Positions 8,510 through 16,624 of a DNA stretch of 64,000 nt are shown one piece after another. Below the pieces are notes generated by a model. That model was not told the DNA's origin. It searched no databases and saw only the letters and a program-made list of their open reading frames with translations. A program made the position numbers and the translations under genes. The DNA is from Umezawaea sp042738955 (GTDB taxonomy: Bacteria; Actinomycetota; Actinomycetes; Mycobacteriales; Pseudonocardiaceae), in NCBI RefSeq assembly GCF_042738955.1, contig NZ_JBHYHC010000003.1, forward strand, positions 62,001 to 126,000. The letters run 5' to 3'. Each line of letters starts with the position of its first letter. Positions within the stretch are counted from its first letter, which is position 1.

Positions 8510-9364
8510 TCAGGTCGTCTTGAACGAATCGCGCATCCGCCGGGTGGCCAGGAACGGGCCGTAGGAGGCCGAGTGGTCGTGCCCGCACGCACACCGGTCG
8601 ACGTCCCCGCCGAGCAGCTGGCCCGGCGTGAGCCCGGTCAACCTCAGGCACTCCCGGCTGAGGTGCGCCTGGTCGGAGTAGCCGACGTCGACCGCGAGCC
8701 CAGCCACGCCGTCGACGCCCCGCCTGCCCGACGCGGTGGCCCTGGCCTGGGCCAACGCCAGGAATCCCTGGAAGCGCAGCGTGCGCTGCAACTCCTTCGG
8801 ACTCAGGCCGACCGCTCGCAGGCAACGCCTGCGGAGCTGGCTGGTCGACAGCGCCAGGTGCTCGGCAAGGCCGTCGATGGCGACCGGTCGCCACGGCATC
8901 AGGCCGTCCACGGTCGCCCCCACGAGCGGGTCGGGCCCGCCCGAGCGGCGGAACTCCCGCACCAGGTGGGCCTGCACCACGTGCAGTGCCCGTCCGGGTG
9001 CGTCGATGCCCGCCAACACGTCCGCGAGGCGCTGCGCGGTACGCCCCCACAACTCTTCCAGGCTCAGGTGCCGGTCGACCAGTTCGTCGAGGAGGGCACC
9101 CAGCGGTGGCGCCGCACCAGGGTGGAAGCGCACTCCGACCAGCGTCGTACCAGCCGGGACCACCTCCACCACCGGCCCGGTCAACGGCCCGACCAGCCGC
9201 GGCCACCCGCCCAACGGGAAGTGCAGCTCCACCCCACCGGTGGGCAGGTGCCGCTGCACGTAGTCCACCGCGCCGACGCGCTGGACCCACACCGTGCGCA
9301 CCACACCGCGCAGTTCGGCCACCGGCGGCAACTCCAGATAGGACTCCGCGGTGATCACCCCCAT
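8510..9364 (-). CDS. AraC-family transcriptional regulator
   Basis: A 284-residue regulator with an N-terminal sensor domain (residues 1-150, DUF6597-like pattern beginning YLELPPVAELRGVVRTVWV) and a C-terminal double helix-turn-helix: IDGLAEHLALSTSQLRRRC, then the second recognition region VGYSDQAHLSRECLRLTGLTP. The start is the ATG before GVITAESY. It ends 23 bp before the flavoprotein start and is probably the cotranscribed regulator of the flavoprotein and reductase. The ligand is unknown. It is divergent from the gene at 9512 with ~150 bp between, which should hold both promoters. Confidence 0.88.
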   Translation of the reverse strand: MGVITAESYLELPPVAELRGVVRTVWVQRVGAVDYVQRHLPTGGVELHFPLGGWPRLVGPLTGPVVEVVPAGTTLVGVRFHPGAAPPLGALLDELVDRHLSLEELWGRTAQRLADVLAGIDAPGRALHVVQAHLVREFRRSGGPDPLVGATVDGLMPWRPVAIDGLAEHLALSTSQLRRRCLRAVGLSPKELQRTLRFQGFLALAQARATASGRRGVDGVAGLAVDVGYSDQAHLSRECLRLTGLTPGQLLGGDVDRCACGHDHSASYGPFLATRRMRDSFKTT

Positions 9365-9511
9365 CTCCGGTTTCACCCTGCGCCCCAACGCTACCTCGGA
9401 CTTTCGGGGATCGGCCCCCTCCGCAGTGGACGGACAGGTCGGCACGTCCAACGCCTCGAATCCGGTGTGGTACCAAGTTCCTTCGATCGGACGACGGAGA
9501 GGGACCAGGTC

Positions 9512-10165
9512 GTGTCGGACAGCTTCATGGTGGCGGCTCGCATTCCCCTGTCGCGGGAAGGGTTCGAGGCGTGGCTGAGGACCCCGGTGGAGAACCTGGG
9601 CGTGATCTCGAACCCGGAGGCGATGTTCGACGGCTGGTTGTGGAACGACCGCCGCGCGGACACCGAGTGGGACTCGGTCGAGACGGGGACGACACCCGCG
9701 GCCTACTTCGCCGAGCGGGTCGACGCCTCGTGCGAGGGCGACGAGGAGTGCGGCGTTCTCCGGTACCACGACGGGGCGCTGGAGGCCTACCTCCTGCACT
9801 TCGGCTATTCCGAGCGGAGCGTGCACACGGCGCTGCTGATGCTGGCCGCGGCGGGCGCGGTCAAGTCCGAGCCGACCGAGGACACCGTGCTGTTCTGGGC
9901 CGAGACCGGCGCCAACCTCTGGCCCGCGGACGCGTCCGGCTGGCTGGCGGTCCTCTCCGTGAGCCGGGACGGGGCGCGGTTCGTGCGGTCGCGGGACCTG
10001 ACCTCGACGGTGGCAGGCCTGCGACCGGTCGAGAGCCGGTTCTTCGACCTGGTCGAGCGGCTGAGCGAGGAGTCGGAGGAGTGGGACTGGGACTCGGGCG
10101 AGGACTTCCGGACCGAAACGCCCCGAGACCCCGCCTTCACCGATCCCGCGATGCTCAACCCGTAG
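9512..10165 (+). CDS. Hypothetical acidic protein
   Basis: I do not recognise this family. The 217-residue product is soluble and strongly acidic, with no signal peptide or membrane segment. It reads as one alpha/beta domain (FDGWLWNDRRADTEWDSVE, LHFGYSERSVHTALLML, LRPVESRFFDLVERLSEE) and an Asp/Glu/Trp-rich end (EESEEWDWDSGEDF). The GTG at 9512 is chosen because GGAGAGGG lies 10-17 bases upstream; an in-frame ATG 15 bases later is an alternative. It is monocistronic, ends at a strong hairpin, and is divergent from the AraC regulator. Codon use is normal for the genome. Confidence 0.7.
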   Translation: MSDSFMVAARIPLSREGFEAWLRTPVENLGVISNPEAMFDGWLWNDRRADTEWDSVETGTTPAAYFAERVDASCEGDEECGVLRYHDGALEAYLLHFGYSERSVHTALLMLAAAGAVKSEPTEDTVLFWAETGANLWPADASGWLAVLSVSRDGARFVRSRDLTSTVAGLRPVESRFFDLVERLSEESEEWDWDSGEDFRTETPRDPAFTDPAMLNP

Positions 10166-10173
10166 TCGCGGCA

Positions 10174-10209
10174 GCTGTGGGCCGTCCGCGGAAACGGACG
10201 GCCCACAGC
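10174..10209. terminator. 15-bp hairpin between convergent genes
   Basis: GCTGTGGGCCGTCCG pairs perfectly with CGGACGGCCCACAGC around a 6-nt CGGAAA loop. It lies 8 bp after the plus-strand stop at 10165 and 10 bp before the end of the minus-strand CNNM gene, so it can serve both convergent units. Confidence 0.85.
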
Positions 10210-10219
10210 GTGCGATCTG

Positions 10220-11272
10220 TCAGGTCTTGACGGCGCGCTCGCGGTCGGTCTCGTCGTCGAACTCGCCGATGAGCTGCTCCAGCAGGTCCTCCAAGGCCGC
10301 GATGCCGACCACGGCGCCGTCCGCTTCGGCGACCAGCGCCAACTGCGACCGCGCGTCGCGCATCGCGGTGACCGCTCGGGCGACCGGAAGGTCGGCCGCC
10401 AGCGTCAGCGGAACGGTCATCATCGTCGACGCCGTCGGATCCCCGCCCGCCGCGGTGGCGCGCACGACCTCCCGGATGTGCAGCAGGCCCACGAACCCAC
10501 CGCCCAGGTCCAAGACGGGGAAACGGGAGCGGCCGGTGTCACGGCTCAGCTTCTCGACCGCGCGGGCGGTCGTGTGCTCGGTGACGGTGACCGTGCGGTC
10601 CCTCGGGATCATGACCTCGGCCAGGGTGGTGTTCTGCAGGTGCAGCATCCTGGTGAGAAGCCGTTGCTGGCCCTCGGGGATCGTCCCGTGCTCGCCGGAC
10701 TGGCGCAGCAGCATGAGCAGGTCGTCGGGCCGGTGGGTCTGGGCCAACTCGTCCTGCGGTTGCACCTTGAGCAACCGCAGCAGCGCGTTGGACACGCCGT
10801 TGAGCGCGGACAGCAGCCAGCGCACGCCGCGCGCGAAGCCGCGGAACGGCAGCGCCAGCAGCAGCGCCGAGCGCTCCGGGTGGCTGATGGCCCACGACTT
10901 CGGGGCCATCTCGCCGACCACCATGTGCAGGAACACCACCAGCACCAGGCTCAGCGCGAAAGCGATCCCGTGCGCCACGGCCGCGGGCAGCCCGGTCAGC
11001 AGGAACAGCGGGTCCAGCAGCGTGGCGACGGCGGGCTCGGCCAACGCGCCCAAACCCAAGGTGCACAACGTGATGCCCAGCTGAGCGCCCGCCAGCATGA
11101 GGGAGAGCTCCCGCACGCCCGCGACGGCGGCGCGAGCGGCACGGCTGCCCTGAGCGGCTTCCTGCTCCAGCCGGTGCCGCTTGGCGGAGATCAGCGCGAA
11201 CTCCGCGGCGACGAAGAACGCGTTGCCCACCAACAGGACCAGGGAAATCGACAGCGACAACCCGACGCTCAT
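10220..11272 (-). CDS. DUF21-CBS (CNNM/HlyC-CorC family) membrane protein, short form
   Basis: A 350-residue member of the CNNM/CorC family, which is associated with magnesium/cobalt handling. The N-terminal DUF21 domain (about residues 1-190) has three to four membrane segments, including SLSISLVLLVGNAFFVAAEFALIS and VVFLHMVVGEMAPKSWA. A CBS pair follows (about 205-335; MIPRDRTVTVTE, SRFPVLDLGGGFVGLLHIRE, LEDLLEQLIGEFDDE). Unlike its two relatives in the window it stops right after the CBS pair and lacks the C-terminal CorC_HlyC domain. Its ATG overlaps the stop of the upstream paralogue (ATGA), so the two are coupled and may form a heteromer. Confidence 0.93.
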   Translation of the reverse strand: MSVGLSLSISLVLLVGNAFFVAAEFALISAKRHRLEQEAAQGSRAARAAVAGVRELSLMLAGAQLGITLCTLGLGALAEPAVATLLDPLFLLTGLPAAVAHGIAFALSLVLVVFLHMVVGEMAPKSWAISHPERSALLLALPFRGFARGVRWLLSALNGVSNALLRLLKVQPQDELAQTHRPDDLLMLLRQSGEHGTIPEGQQRLLTRMLHLQNTTLAEVMIPRDRTVTVTEHTTARAVEKLSRDTGRSRFPVLDLGGGFVGLLHIREVVRATAAGGDPTASTMMTVPLTLAADLPVARAVTAMRDARSQLALVAEADGAVVGIAALEDLLEQLIGEFDDETDRERAVKT

Positions 11273-12657
11273 CGGCCCAGCACCTCGTCGCGCTCCAGTT
11301 CTCGGTCGTCCTCCGCGGAGGGTTCGGGTCGGTCGTTCAGCAGGACCGTGCTGGGCACGTTCCTGGCGACCGCCGCGACCCGCACCAGCACGTGGCGCGG
11401 CGGCGGTGGCTCGTCGTCGAGCGAGGGCACGGGGACGACGACCTCGACCTCGTCGCCCACGCGGGCGGTGCGGCCGAGTCGGCTCAGCACCAGGCCGGAG
11501 ACCGTGTCGTAGCCGGTGTCGGTCGGCAGGGCGATGCCGGTGGCGTCCTCGATCTCGTCGATGCGCAGCCTGCCGGGCACCACCCACGACCCGTCCGGGC
11601 GGTGTTCGACGGCGTCGGGGATCAGGTCGTCCTCGTCGTGGATCTCCCCGACCAGTTCTTCCGCCAGGTCCTCCAGGGACACGACCCCGGCGAACCCGCC
11701 GAACTCGTCGACCACGCACGCGGTCTGCCGGTGTTCGGCGCGCAGGCGTTCCAGCACCGCGGGCAGCGGCAACGTCGTGGGGACCAGCACCGCGGGCGAC
11801 GCGATCTTCCCGATCAGCGTGGTCGCGCGCAGTTCGGGCTCGACGGTCAGGACCTCGGCCAGGCCGACCATCCCGATCACGTCGTCGAGGTCCTCCCCCA
11901 CCACGGGGAAGCGGGAGTGCCCGGTGTCCAGCAGTTCCACGATCCGCGCCACGGGTTCGTCCGCGCTCACGGTGTGCACGGCGACCCGCGGCGTCATCGC
12001 CTGCTCGGCCACCAGGCCGCGGAAGTCGAGGCCCCGGTCGAGCAATCGGGACAGCTCGGGGTCGAGGTGGCCCTGCGCGCCCGCCTCGTCGATGATCTGG
12101 TGCAGGTCCTCCGGGGTCGCGCCCTGCGGCAGTTCCTCCACCGGCTCGATGCCGACCGAGCGCAGCAGCTTGGTGGCGGCGGCGTCGAAGAACCGGATGA
12201 TCGGCCCGGCTACGGCGAGGTAGACCAGGGTCGACGAGCTGAGCGCCTTGGCCAGCGTCTCGGGCTTGGCGATGGCGAGGTTCTTGGGCACGAGCTCGCC
12301 CAGCACCATCTGGACCACGGTGGCGAACACCAGCGCGACCGCGACCGACAGCGACAGCCTCGCGGCCTCGGACAGGCCGGTGAAGCCGAGCACGCTCGCG
12401 AGGCCGGAGCCGAGCAGGGGTTCGGCGACGAAGCCGACCAGCAGCGCGGTGACCGTGATGCCGAACTGGGCGCCGGAGAGCATGAACGACAGGCGCTGGG
12501 TCACGCGATACGCGCGCTCCGCGCCCTTGTCGCCCGCCTCGGCCATCTGCCGCAGGCGACCGCGGTCCACCGCCATGTAGGCGAACTCCTGGGCCACGAA
12601 GTACCCGGTCGCGGCGGTCAGGGCCAGGATCGCCAGCAGGCCCCAGAGAATCAACAT
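11269..12657 (-). CDS. DUF21-CBS-CorC_HlyC (CNNM) membrane protein, long form
   Basis: A 462-residue protein with the full architecture: DUF21 membrane domain (1-200; AATGYFVAQEFAYMAVDR, VQMVLGELVPKNLAIAKPE), CBS pair (about 215-345; MTPRVAVHTVSADEP, HSRFPVVGEDLDDVIGMV, VVDEFGGFAGVVSLEDL) and a C-terminal CorC_HlyC domain (about 360-440; WVVPGRLRIDEIEDATG). It is the first gene of a two-gene minus-strand operon with the short paralogue and lies opposite a MerR regulator. The family is linked to divalent cation efflux or homeostasis; the ion is not determinable here. The leader between its start and the divergent promoter is ~110 nt long and holds a 10-bp hairpin. Confidence 0.93.
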   Translation of the reverse strand: MLILWGLLAILALTAATGYFVAQEFAYMAVDRGRLRQMAEAGDKGAERAYRVTQRLSFMLSGAQFGITVTALLVGFVAEPLLGSGLASVLGFTGLSEAARLSLSVAVALVFATVVQMVLGELVPKNLAIAKPETLAKALSSSTLVYLAVAGPIIRFFDAAATKLLRSVGIEPVEELPQGATPEDLHQIIDEAGAQGHLDPELSRLLDRGLDFRGLVAEQAMTPRVAVHTVSADEPVARIVELLDTGHSRFPVVGEDLDDVIGMVGLAEVLTVEPELRATTLIGKIASPAVLVPTTLPLPAVLERLRAEHRQTACVVDEFGGFAGVVSLEDLAEELVGEIHDEDDLIPDAVEHRPDGSWVVPGRLRIDEIEDATGIALPTDTGYDTVSGLVLSRLGRTARVGDEVEVVVPVPSLDDEPPPPRHVLVRVAAVARNVPSTVLLNDRPEPSAEDDRELERDEVLGR

Positions 12658-12703
12658 GCCGCTGCTCCGGACAGGAGGGCGGCACGGGCACTCGACACGC
12701 TGA

Positions 12704-12726
12704 TCAGCCGGGCGCGGCCCGGCTGA
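12704..12726 (-). promoter_or_regulatory. Hairpin in the 5' leader of the CNNM operon
   Basis: TCAGCCGGGC and GCCCGGCTGA form a perfect 10-bp stem with a GCG loop about 47 nt upstream of the CNNM ATG (minus strand). It could be part of a structured leader or a remnant terminator. I could not match it to a known riboswitch consensus. Confidence 0.4.
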
Positions 12727-12767
12727 CTACTGCACCCCTCGGGGTCGTCGCTGGTAGGCATGTTCTC

Positions 12768-12794
12768 GACACTAGCACGCGGCACTGTATGGTT
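12768..12794. promoter_or_regulatory. MerR/CNNM divergent promoter: conserved 27-nt operator-like motif, copy 1
   Basis: The motif begins GACACTAGCACGCGGC and ends ACTGTATGGTT. A 27-nt sequence matching it at 23 positions recurs at 15029-15055. Here it lies 36 bp before the merR ATG (plus) and ~110 bp before the CNNM ATG (minus), where a MerR-family operator would be expected. A likely -10 for merR is TATGGT inside it. Confidence 0.55.
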
Positions 12795-12829
12795 CAGGTG
12801 GATCACCGGCGACCCGAGGAGGGACCCGC

Positions 12830-13228
12830 ATGAGCGACGCGCTGATCAAGATCGGCGAACTCGCGGCCCGTTCCGGGGTCAGCATCCGCACGGTCGACTA
12901 CTACACCGGCCTCGGCCTGCTCAGCCCGGCGAAGCGCACCGCGTCCAACTACCGCCTCTACGACCCCGCCGACGCCGACCGGATCGGCGTGATCCAACGG
13001 CTGGAGACGCAGGGCGTGAGCCTGGACGAGATCTCCCGCGCGCTGGGGTCCCAGCCCGCCGACGTGGCCGACCTGCTGGCGCGGATCACCTCGGACCTGA
13101 CCGTCCTCCAAGCGGCGATCGACGCGGCCGGGCCGGAAGCCCACGGCCTGCTCGCCGCCATCGCGGGCCGCGTGCACTCGCTGATCACCATCGCGTTGCA
13201 GGTCCCGCCGGACCTGCCGCTCGTGTGA
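12830..13228 (+). CDS. MerR-family transcriptional regulator
   Basis: A 132-residue regulator. The N-terminal winged HTH is clear: IKIGELAARSGVSIRTVDYYT (residues 6-26), then GLLSPAKRTASNYRLYDPAD and IGVIQRLETQGVSLDEISRAL. A short dimerisation helix and a ~30-residue tail without a Cys cluster follow, so a thiol metal sensor of the MerR/CueR type is not supported. The start is preceded by GAGGAGGGA. It is transcribed away from two CNNM genes; the shared operator-like motif also found upstream of spo0M suggests a small regulon involving membrane ion proteins and Spo0M. Confidence 0.9.
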   Translation: MSDALIKIGELAARSGVSIRTVDYYTGLGLLSPAKRTASNYRLYDPADADRIGVIQRLETQGVSLDEISRALGSQPADVADLLARITSDLTVLQAAIDAAGPEAHGLLAAIAGRVHSLITIALQVPPDLPLV

Positions 13229-13253
13229 GCTTCTCGACCCGACGGCGGCTTCG

Positions 13254-13589
13254 TCACCGCACCGGCGATTGACCCCGTGGCGCGGCCACGACCACGTTCT
13301 TCACCCGGTAGTCCCGGTACGCCCGCCATCCGACCAGCACGGGCAGGCCCGCGGTGACCACGGCACCGAAAACGACCAGAACGATGGACGAAAGCCACAC
13401 TCCGGCGACGATCGTGCTCAAGCCGATGACGTACGTGGCGAGCAGCACGAGGACGTCCCTGAGGAGCCGGACCATCCGCGGGGCCTCGGAGTCGAGGCGC
13501 CTCATCTTCGCGGCGAACTTGGGATCACCGTCGACGAGTCCCTGCTCAATGGCCTCGAACTGCCGTCTTTCCCGGTCTCCCAGCTCCAC
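13254..13589 (-). CDS. DUF3040 membrane protein
   Basis: A 111-residue protein of the actinobacterial DUF3040 family. It starts ELGDRERRQFEAIEQGL (an amphipathic helix, residues 2-18), then DPKFAAKMRR, and has two adjacent membrane segments (about residues 45-90; VLVLLATYVIGLSTIVAGVW and IVLVVFGAVVTAGLPVLVG). The GTG start is chosen because it places the DUF3040 motif at the N-terminus and has GAGAGG upstream; the longer open frame to 13832 has no family support. Function is unknown; it faces merR convergently with a 25-bp gap. Confidence 0.8.
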   Translation of the reverse strand: MELGDRERRQFEAIEQGLVDGDPKFAAKMRRLDSEAPRMVRLLRDVLVLLATYVIGLSTIVAGVWLSSIVLVVFGAVVTAGLPVLVGWRAYRDYRVKNVVVAAPRGQSPVR

Positions 13590-13689
13590 GATTCGCCGAC
13601 CTCTCCCGTCGCACCACACGGGTCCCGCTCTGACTACCAGCCAGTATTGCCCAGGATTCGGCGATCTGCCACGACGGCGACCCGATTCG

Positions 13690-13723
13690 GTGTGGCCGGA
13701 CCGGCTCACGGGTCCGGCCACAC
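13690..13723. terminator. 13-bp hairpin downstream of spo0M
   Basis: GTGTGGCCGGACC pairs perfectly with GGTCCGGCCACAC around an 8-nt loop, 47 bp after the spo0M stop on the minus strand and ~100 bp before the DUF3040 start. It probably terminates spo0M and insulates DUF3040. Confidence 0.8.
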
Positions 13724-13770
13724 GCGCTGTCAGCGAACGGATCCCCGACGCGCTCCCGCTCGCCCGCGGG

Positions 13771-14817
13771 TCATTCCTCGCCCGCGAAGTCCTCGCCCTC
13801 GAACGCGTCGCCGACCTCGTCGAAGACCTCACCCAGGATCATGCCGCCCACGACACCGGCCGCCACGCCACCGACGACCGCGCCCATGCCGGGCCCGCGA
13901 CGCTGCTCGTGGCCGTAACCGTGCTGCCCGTGCCCCTGCTGACCGTAACCGGGCTGGCCGTAGCCCTGCTGGCCGTAACCCTGCTGGCCGTGGCCGCCAC
14001 CGAACGCCGAGTGGGGCTGGGCGTGGCCGCCGAAGGCGGAGTGACCGCCGCGCTCGGCGACCTGCGACAGCCACTGACCGATCGCGGACGCCCAGTCAGT
14101 GCTCATCGCCTCCTGGTGGGACATGGCGAAGCGGCCGAACGAGTCGCCGCCAGAGCCGAACATCCCGCCGCGCCGGTCGGCTTCGAGCACGACGACCAGC
14201 TCGTGCGGGTTGGCGACGAAGGTCAGCTCGACCTGGCTGATCCGCCCGGCGAACTGCGAGGGCGGGAAGAACTCGATCTCCTGGTAGAAACCCAGCTCCT
14301 GGTGGACGCCGTGGATCCGCCCGGCCTCGACGTCGGCGCTGCGGAACTGGAAGCCCAGTGCCCCGAAGGCGTCGAGCACGCGGTCCTGCGACGGCATCGG
14401 CGAGACCGCGATCGGGTCGAGGTCACCCTTGTCGGGAGCGCCGGAGAGGACGAGTTCGGTGCGGACACCGACGGTCATCCCGTGCAGGTTCATGCCGCCG
14501 ACCGTGGTGATGGGGGTCTCCCACGGGATGACCAGCTGGAACGGGACCGACATCGGCTGACCGGCGGTGACCCGTACGCCTTGGGCGACGGAGACGCGGT
14601 GGAACTCACCCGTGGCCGCGTGCTCGTGACCGCCGCCCTCGATCTCGACGCGGGTGACCAGCGACAACACGACCTGGTCGATCGTGACGTCCGAGCTGCC
14701 ACCCTGGATGCGCACCTGGCCGGTGATCGCCTGGCCGGGAACGGCGTGCGGGGAGTCCAGGACGGTGTCGACGGACGGGCCACCGACACCGAAAGCGCTC
14801 AGCATCCGCTTGAACAT
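13771..14817 (-). CDS. spo0M: Spo0M-family (sporulation control) protein with GYGQQ-rich tail
   Basis: A 348-residue protein. Residues 1-240 form the arrestin-like Spo0M domain (FKRMLSAFGVGGPSVDTVLD; SVPFQLVIPWETPITTVGG; HELVVVLEADRRGGMF). The rest is a low-complexity linker with tandem GYGQQ/GYGQP/GHGQ units (about 275-305) and a glycine-rich hydrophobic stretch (MGAVVGGVAAGVVGGMILGE) ending in an acidic tail. In Bacillus, Spo0M affects sporulation and envelope behaviour; in actinomycetes its job is not settled. The tail could mediate self-association. It is monocistronic with a strong hairpin after it and the operator-like motif ~210 bp upstream. Confidence 0.88.
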   Translation of the reverse strand: MFKRMLSAFGVGGPSVDTVLDSPHAVPGQAITGQVRIQGGSSDVTIDQVVLSLVTRVEIEGGGHEHAATGEFHRVSVAQGVRVTAGQPMSVPFQLVIPWETPITTVGGMNLHGMTVGVRTELVLSGAPDKGDLDPIAVSPMPSQDRVLDAFGALGFQFRSADVEAGRIHGVHQELGFYQEIEFFPPSQFAGRISQVELTFVANPHELVVVLEADRRGGMFGSGGDSFGRFAMSHQEAMSTDWASAIGQWLSQVAERGGHSAFGGHAQPHSAFGGGHGQQGYGQQGYGQPGYGQQGHGQHGYGHEQRRGPGMGAVVGGVAAGVVGGMILGEVFDEVGDAFEGEDFAGEE

Positions 14818-15028
14818 GGAGTTCTTCCTCCGGGAGGGGACTTGAGTGGGGTAACGGAACCCAGGCGGGTGCCGAGTGGAAGTGGTGGGGCCGAAGCCGC
14901 GTTTCCACGGCGGCGACCCGCGAGCCGATCACCACGGCCGACGATTCGAGGTCAGCCGGAATCGCTTGCGCCGCAAAGGGTTTCCCAGGGCACGAAGCGC
15001 CGGAATCGGTCGAATCAGACACAAGCCA

Positions 15029-15055
15029 GACACTAGCACGTAGCGCTGTACGGTT
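15029..15055. promoter_or_regulatory. Conserved 27-nt operator-like motif, copy 2, upstream of spo0M
   Basis: The motif begins GACACTAGCACGTAGC and ends GCTGTACGGTT, 23/27 identical to the copy at 12768-12794. Read on the minus strand (toward spo0M), TCGACA and TAGTGT lie 19 bp apart, the long spacer expected of MerR-activated promoters. The intergenic stretch 14818-15144 holds no gene that I can support. Confidence 0.5.
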
Positions 15056-15144
15056 GTCGAGGAAGATCACCCCTTCGCCGACGCGAAGTCGTCGCCGCGA
15101 GTGTCCTTTGTGGACTCCAATGGCTTCGTACCGGGAGAAGTCCC

Positions 15145-16437
15145 TCAGGACGCGTCCGCCTCCGACGGCCTGTCGACCTTGCGCAGCCTCACCGACGTGA
15201 TCGCGTGCCGCTCCACGCCGAGCACCTCGACGCTCCAGCCCGACACCTCGATCCGGTCCCCCGGCCGCTCCGGAATGCGCCCCAGCACCACCAGGACGAG
15301 CCCCGCGATCGTCGTGTAGTCGCCCTCCGGAGCGTCGACCAGCTCGACACCGATGTCGTCCAGGTCGTGGATCGGGAACGTCCCGGTCAGCACCATCGCC
15401 CCGTCCGCGTCGGTGCGCACGGCCATCACGTCGCGGTCGGTCTCGTCGTAGATCTCGCCGACCACCTCCTCCAGGAGGTCTTCCAGCGTCACGATGCCGT
15501 CGACCGCGCCGTGCTCGTCCACGACGAGCGCGAGCTGCTCGTGCTCGGCCTTGAACCGCCGCAGCGCGTCGGCGACCCGGAGCGAGTCCGGCAGCACCAT
15601 CGCCTCGCGCGCCACGTCCACGAGCACGGTGTCGTCCACCAGCAGGTCGCGCAGGTGAACGACACCGACCACGTCGTCCAGGTGCCCGTCGCGCGCGACG
15701 GGTGCGCGCGAGTGCCCGGAACCGGCCAACGCGGTGCGCGCGTCCGCCACGCTCAGGTCCGAGTCCAGGGTGAAGACGGCGCGGCGCGACACCAGGACCT
15801 CCCGCAGGCGGCGCTCGTGGATCTCCAGCGCGCCGCTGATGATCGTGCGCTGCTCCGCGTTGAGCCCTCGCTGGCTCTCGACCAGCTCCCGCAACTCCTC
15901 CGGGCTCATGTCCTCGTTGTCGGCGTCGGGGTTGCCGCCGAACACCCGGACGACCATGTTGGTGGCGGTGCTCAGCGTCCACACCACCGGCCGCGAGATC
16001 GTCGACAGGAAGTCCAGCGGCCGCACGACCAGCAGCGCCCACCGCAGGGAGTACTGCATCGCCAGGCGCTTGGGCGCCAACTCGCCGAACACCAGGGTCA
16101 GGAACGTCAACACCATCGTCACCAGCGCGACGGCGACGGCGTCCGCCGCCCCGCCGAGAAATCCCAGCAAGGGCACCACGGGCTTCGCCAGCGACACCGC
16201 CGCGGTCGCCGAGGCCAGGAACCCGGCCAAGGTGATACCGATCTGGATGGTCGCCAAGAACCTGTTCGGGTCGCGCGCCAACCGCACCAACGTGCGCGCA
16301 CTCCGACCACCGTCGCGCTCCAAACCGCGGAGCTGCCCTTCGCGCAGCGAGATCAACGCCATCTCGCTGCCCGCGAACATCGCATTGATCAACACCAGCA
16401 CCCCGACCAACGCGATGTCGAAGCCGTACTCGCCCAC
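15145..16437 (-). CDS. DUF21-CBS-CorC_HlyC (CNNM) membrane protein, third paralogue
   Basis: A 430-residue CNNM/CorC-family protein: DUF21 domain 1-195 (DIALVGVLVLINAMFAGSEM; TFLTLVFGELAPKRLAMQYS), CBS pair about 205-330 (VLVSRRAVFTLDSDLS; HSRAPVARDGHLDDVVGVV; EHGAVDGIVTLEDLLEEV), CorC_HlyC 345-425 (LTGTFPIHDLDDIGVEL). The GTG start follows GGGGATCAC. It is encoded alone. Three family members within 6 kb suggest specialisation for different partners or ions; this one is closest in layout to the 462-residue form. Confidence 0.92.
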   Translation of the reverse strand: MGEYGFDIALVGVLVLINAMFAGSEMALISLREGQLRGLERDGGRSARTLVRLARDPNRFLATIQIGITLAGFLASATAAVSLAKPVVPLLGFLGGAADAVAVALVTMVLTFLTLVFGELAPKRLAMQYSLRWALLVVRPLDFLSTISRPVVWTLSTATNMVVRVFGGNPDADNEDMSPEELRELVESQRGLNAEQRTIISGALEIHERRLREVLVSRRAVFTLDSDLSVADARTALAGSGHSRAPVARDGHLDDVVGVVHLRDLLVDDTVLVDVAREAMVLPDSLRVADALRRFKAEHEQLALVVDEHGAVDGIVTLEDLLEEVVGEIYDETDRDVMAVRTDADGAMVLTGTFPIHDLDDIGVELVDAPEGDYTTIAGLVLVVLGRIPERPGDRIEVSGWSVEVLGVERHAITSVRLRKVDRPSEADAS

Positions 16438-16553
16438 GTGATCCCCACCCCGACTCCGAAATGTCCGTCTCGGTGATTGGACCGCACGAGACGATCTTCA
16501 CCGACACCGACCCCGTGTCCACGTCGACGCCGCGCGATGGTCTCCCCCGCGTC

Positions 16554-16597
16554 TTGCCGATCGGCAACAGGAATTGCCGGTCGTTCTCGTCCGGCAA
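16554..16597. promoter_or_regulatory. Paired TTGCCG palindromes upstream of the exported hydrolase
   Basis: A perfect 14-bp palindrome, TTGCCGATCGGCAA (16554-16567), is followed after 6 bp by a second inverted repeat using the same half-site, TTGCCGG-11 nt-CCGGCAA (16574-16597). Both lie 28-71 bp before the hydrolase start, where an operator for a dimeric (for example TetR- or LacI-type) repressor would act. No matching regulator gene is adjacent. Confidence 0.55.
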
Positions 16598-16624
16598 CAG
16601 ACTCCGCCCCGGAGGTGAGGCCTG

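Noticed and set aside
12658..12760. Known metal riboswitch (yybP-ykoY or M-box) before the CNNM operon
   Set aside because: The leader has a hairpin, but I could not align the required conserved loops; kept only as a weak structured-leader note.
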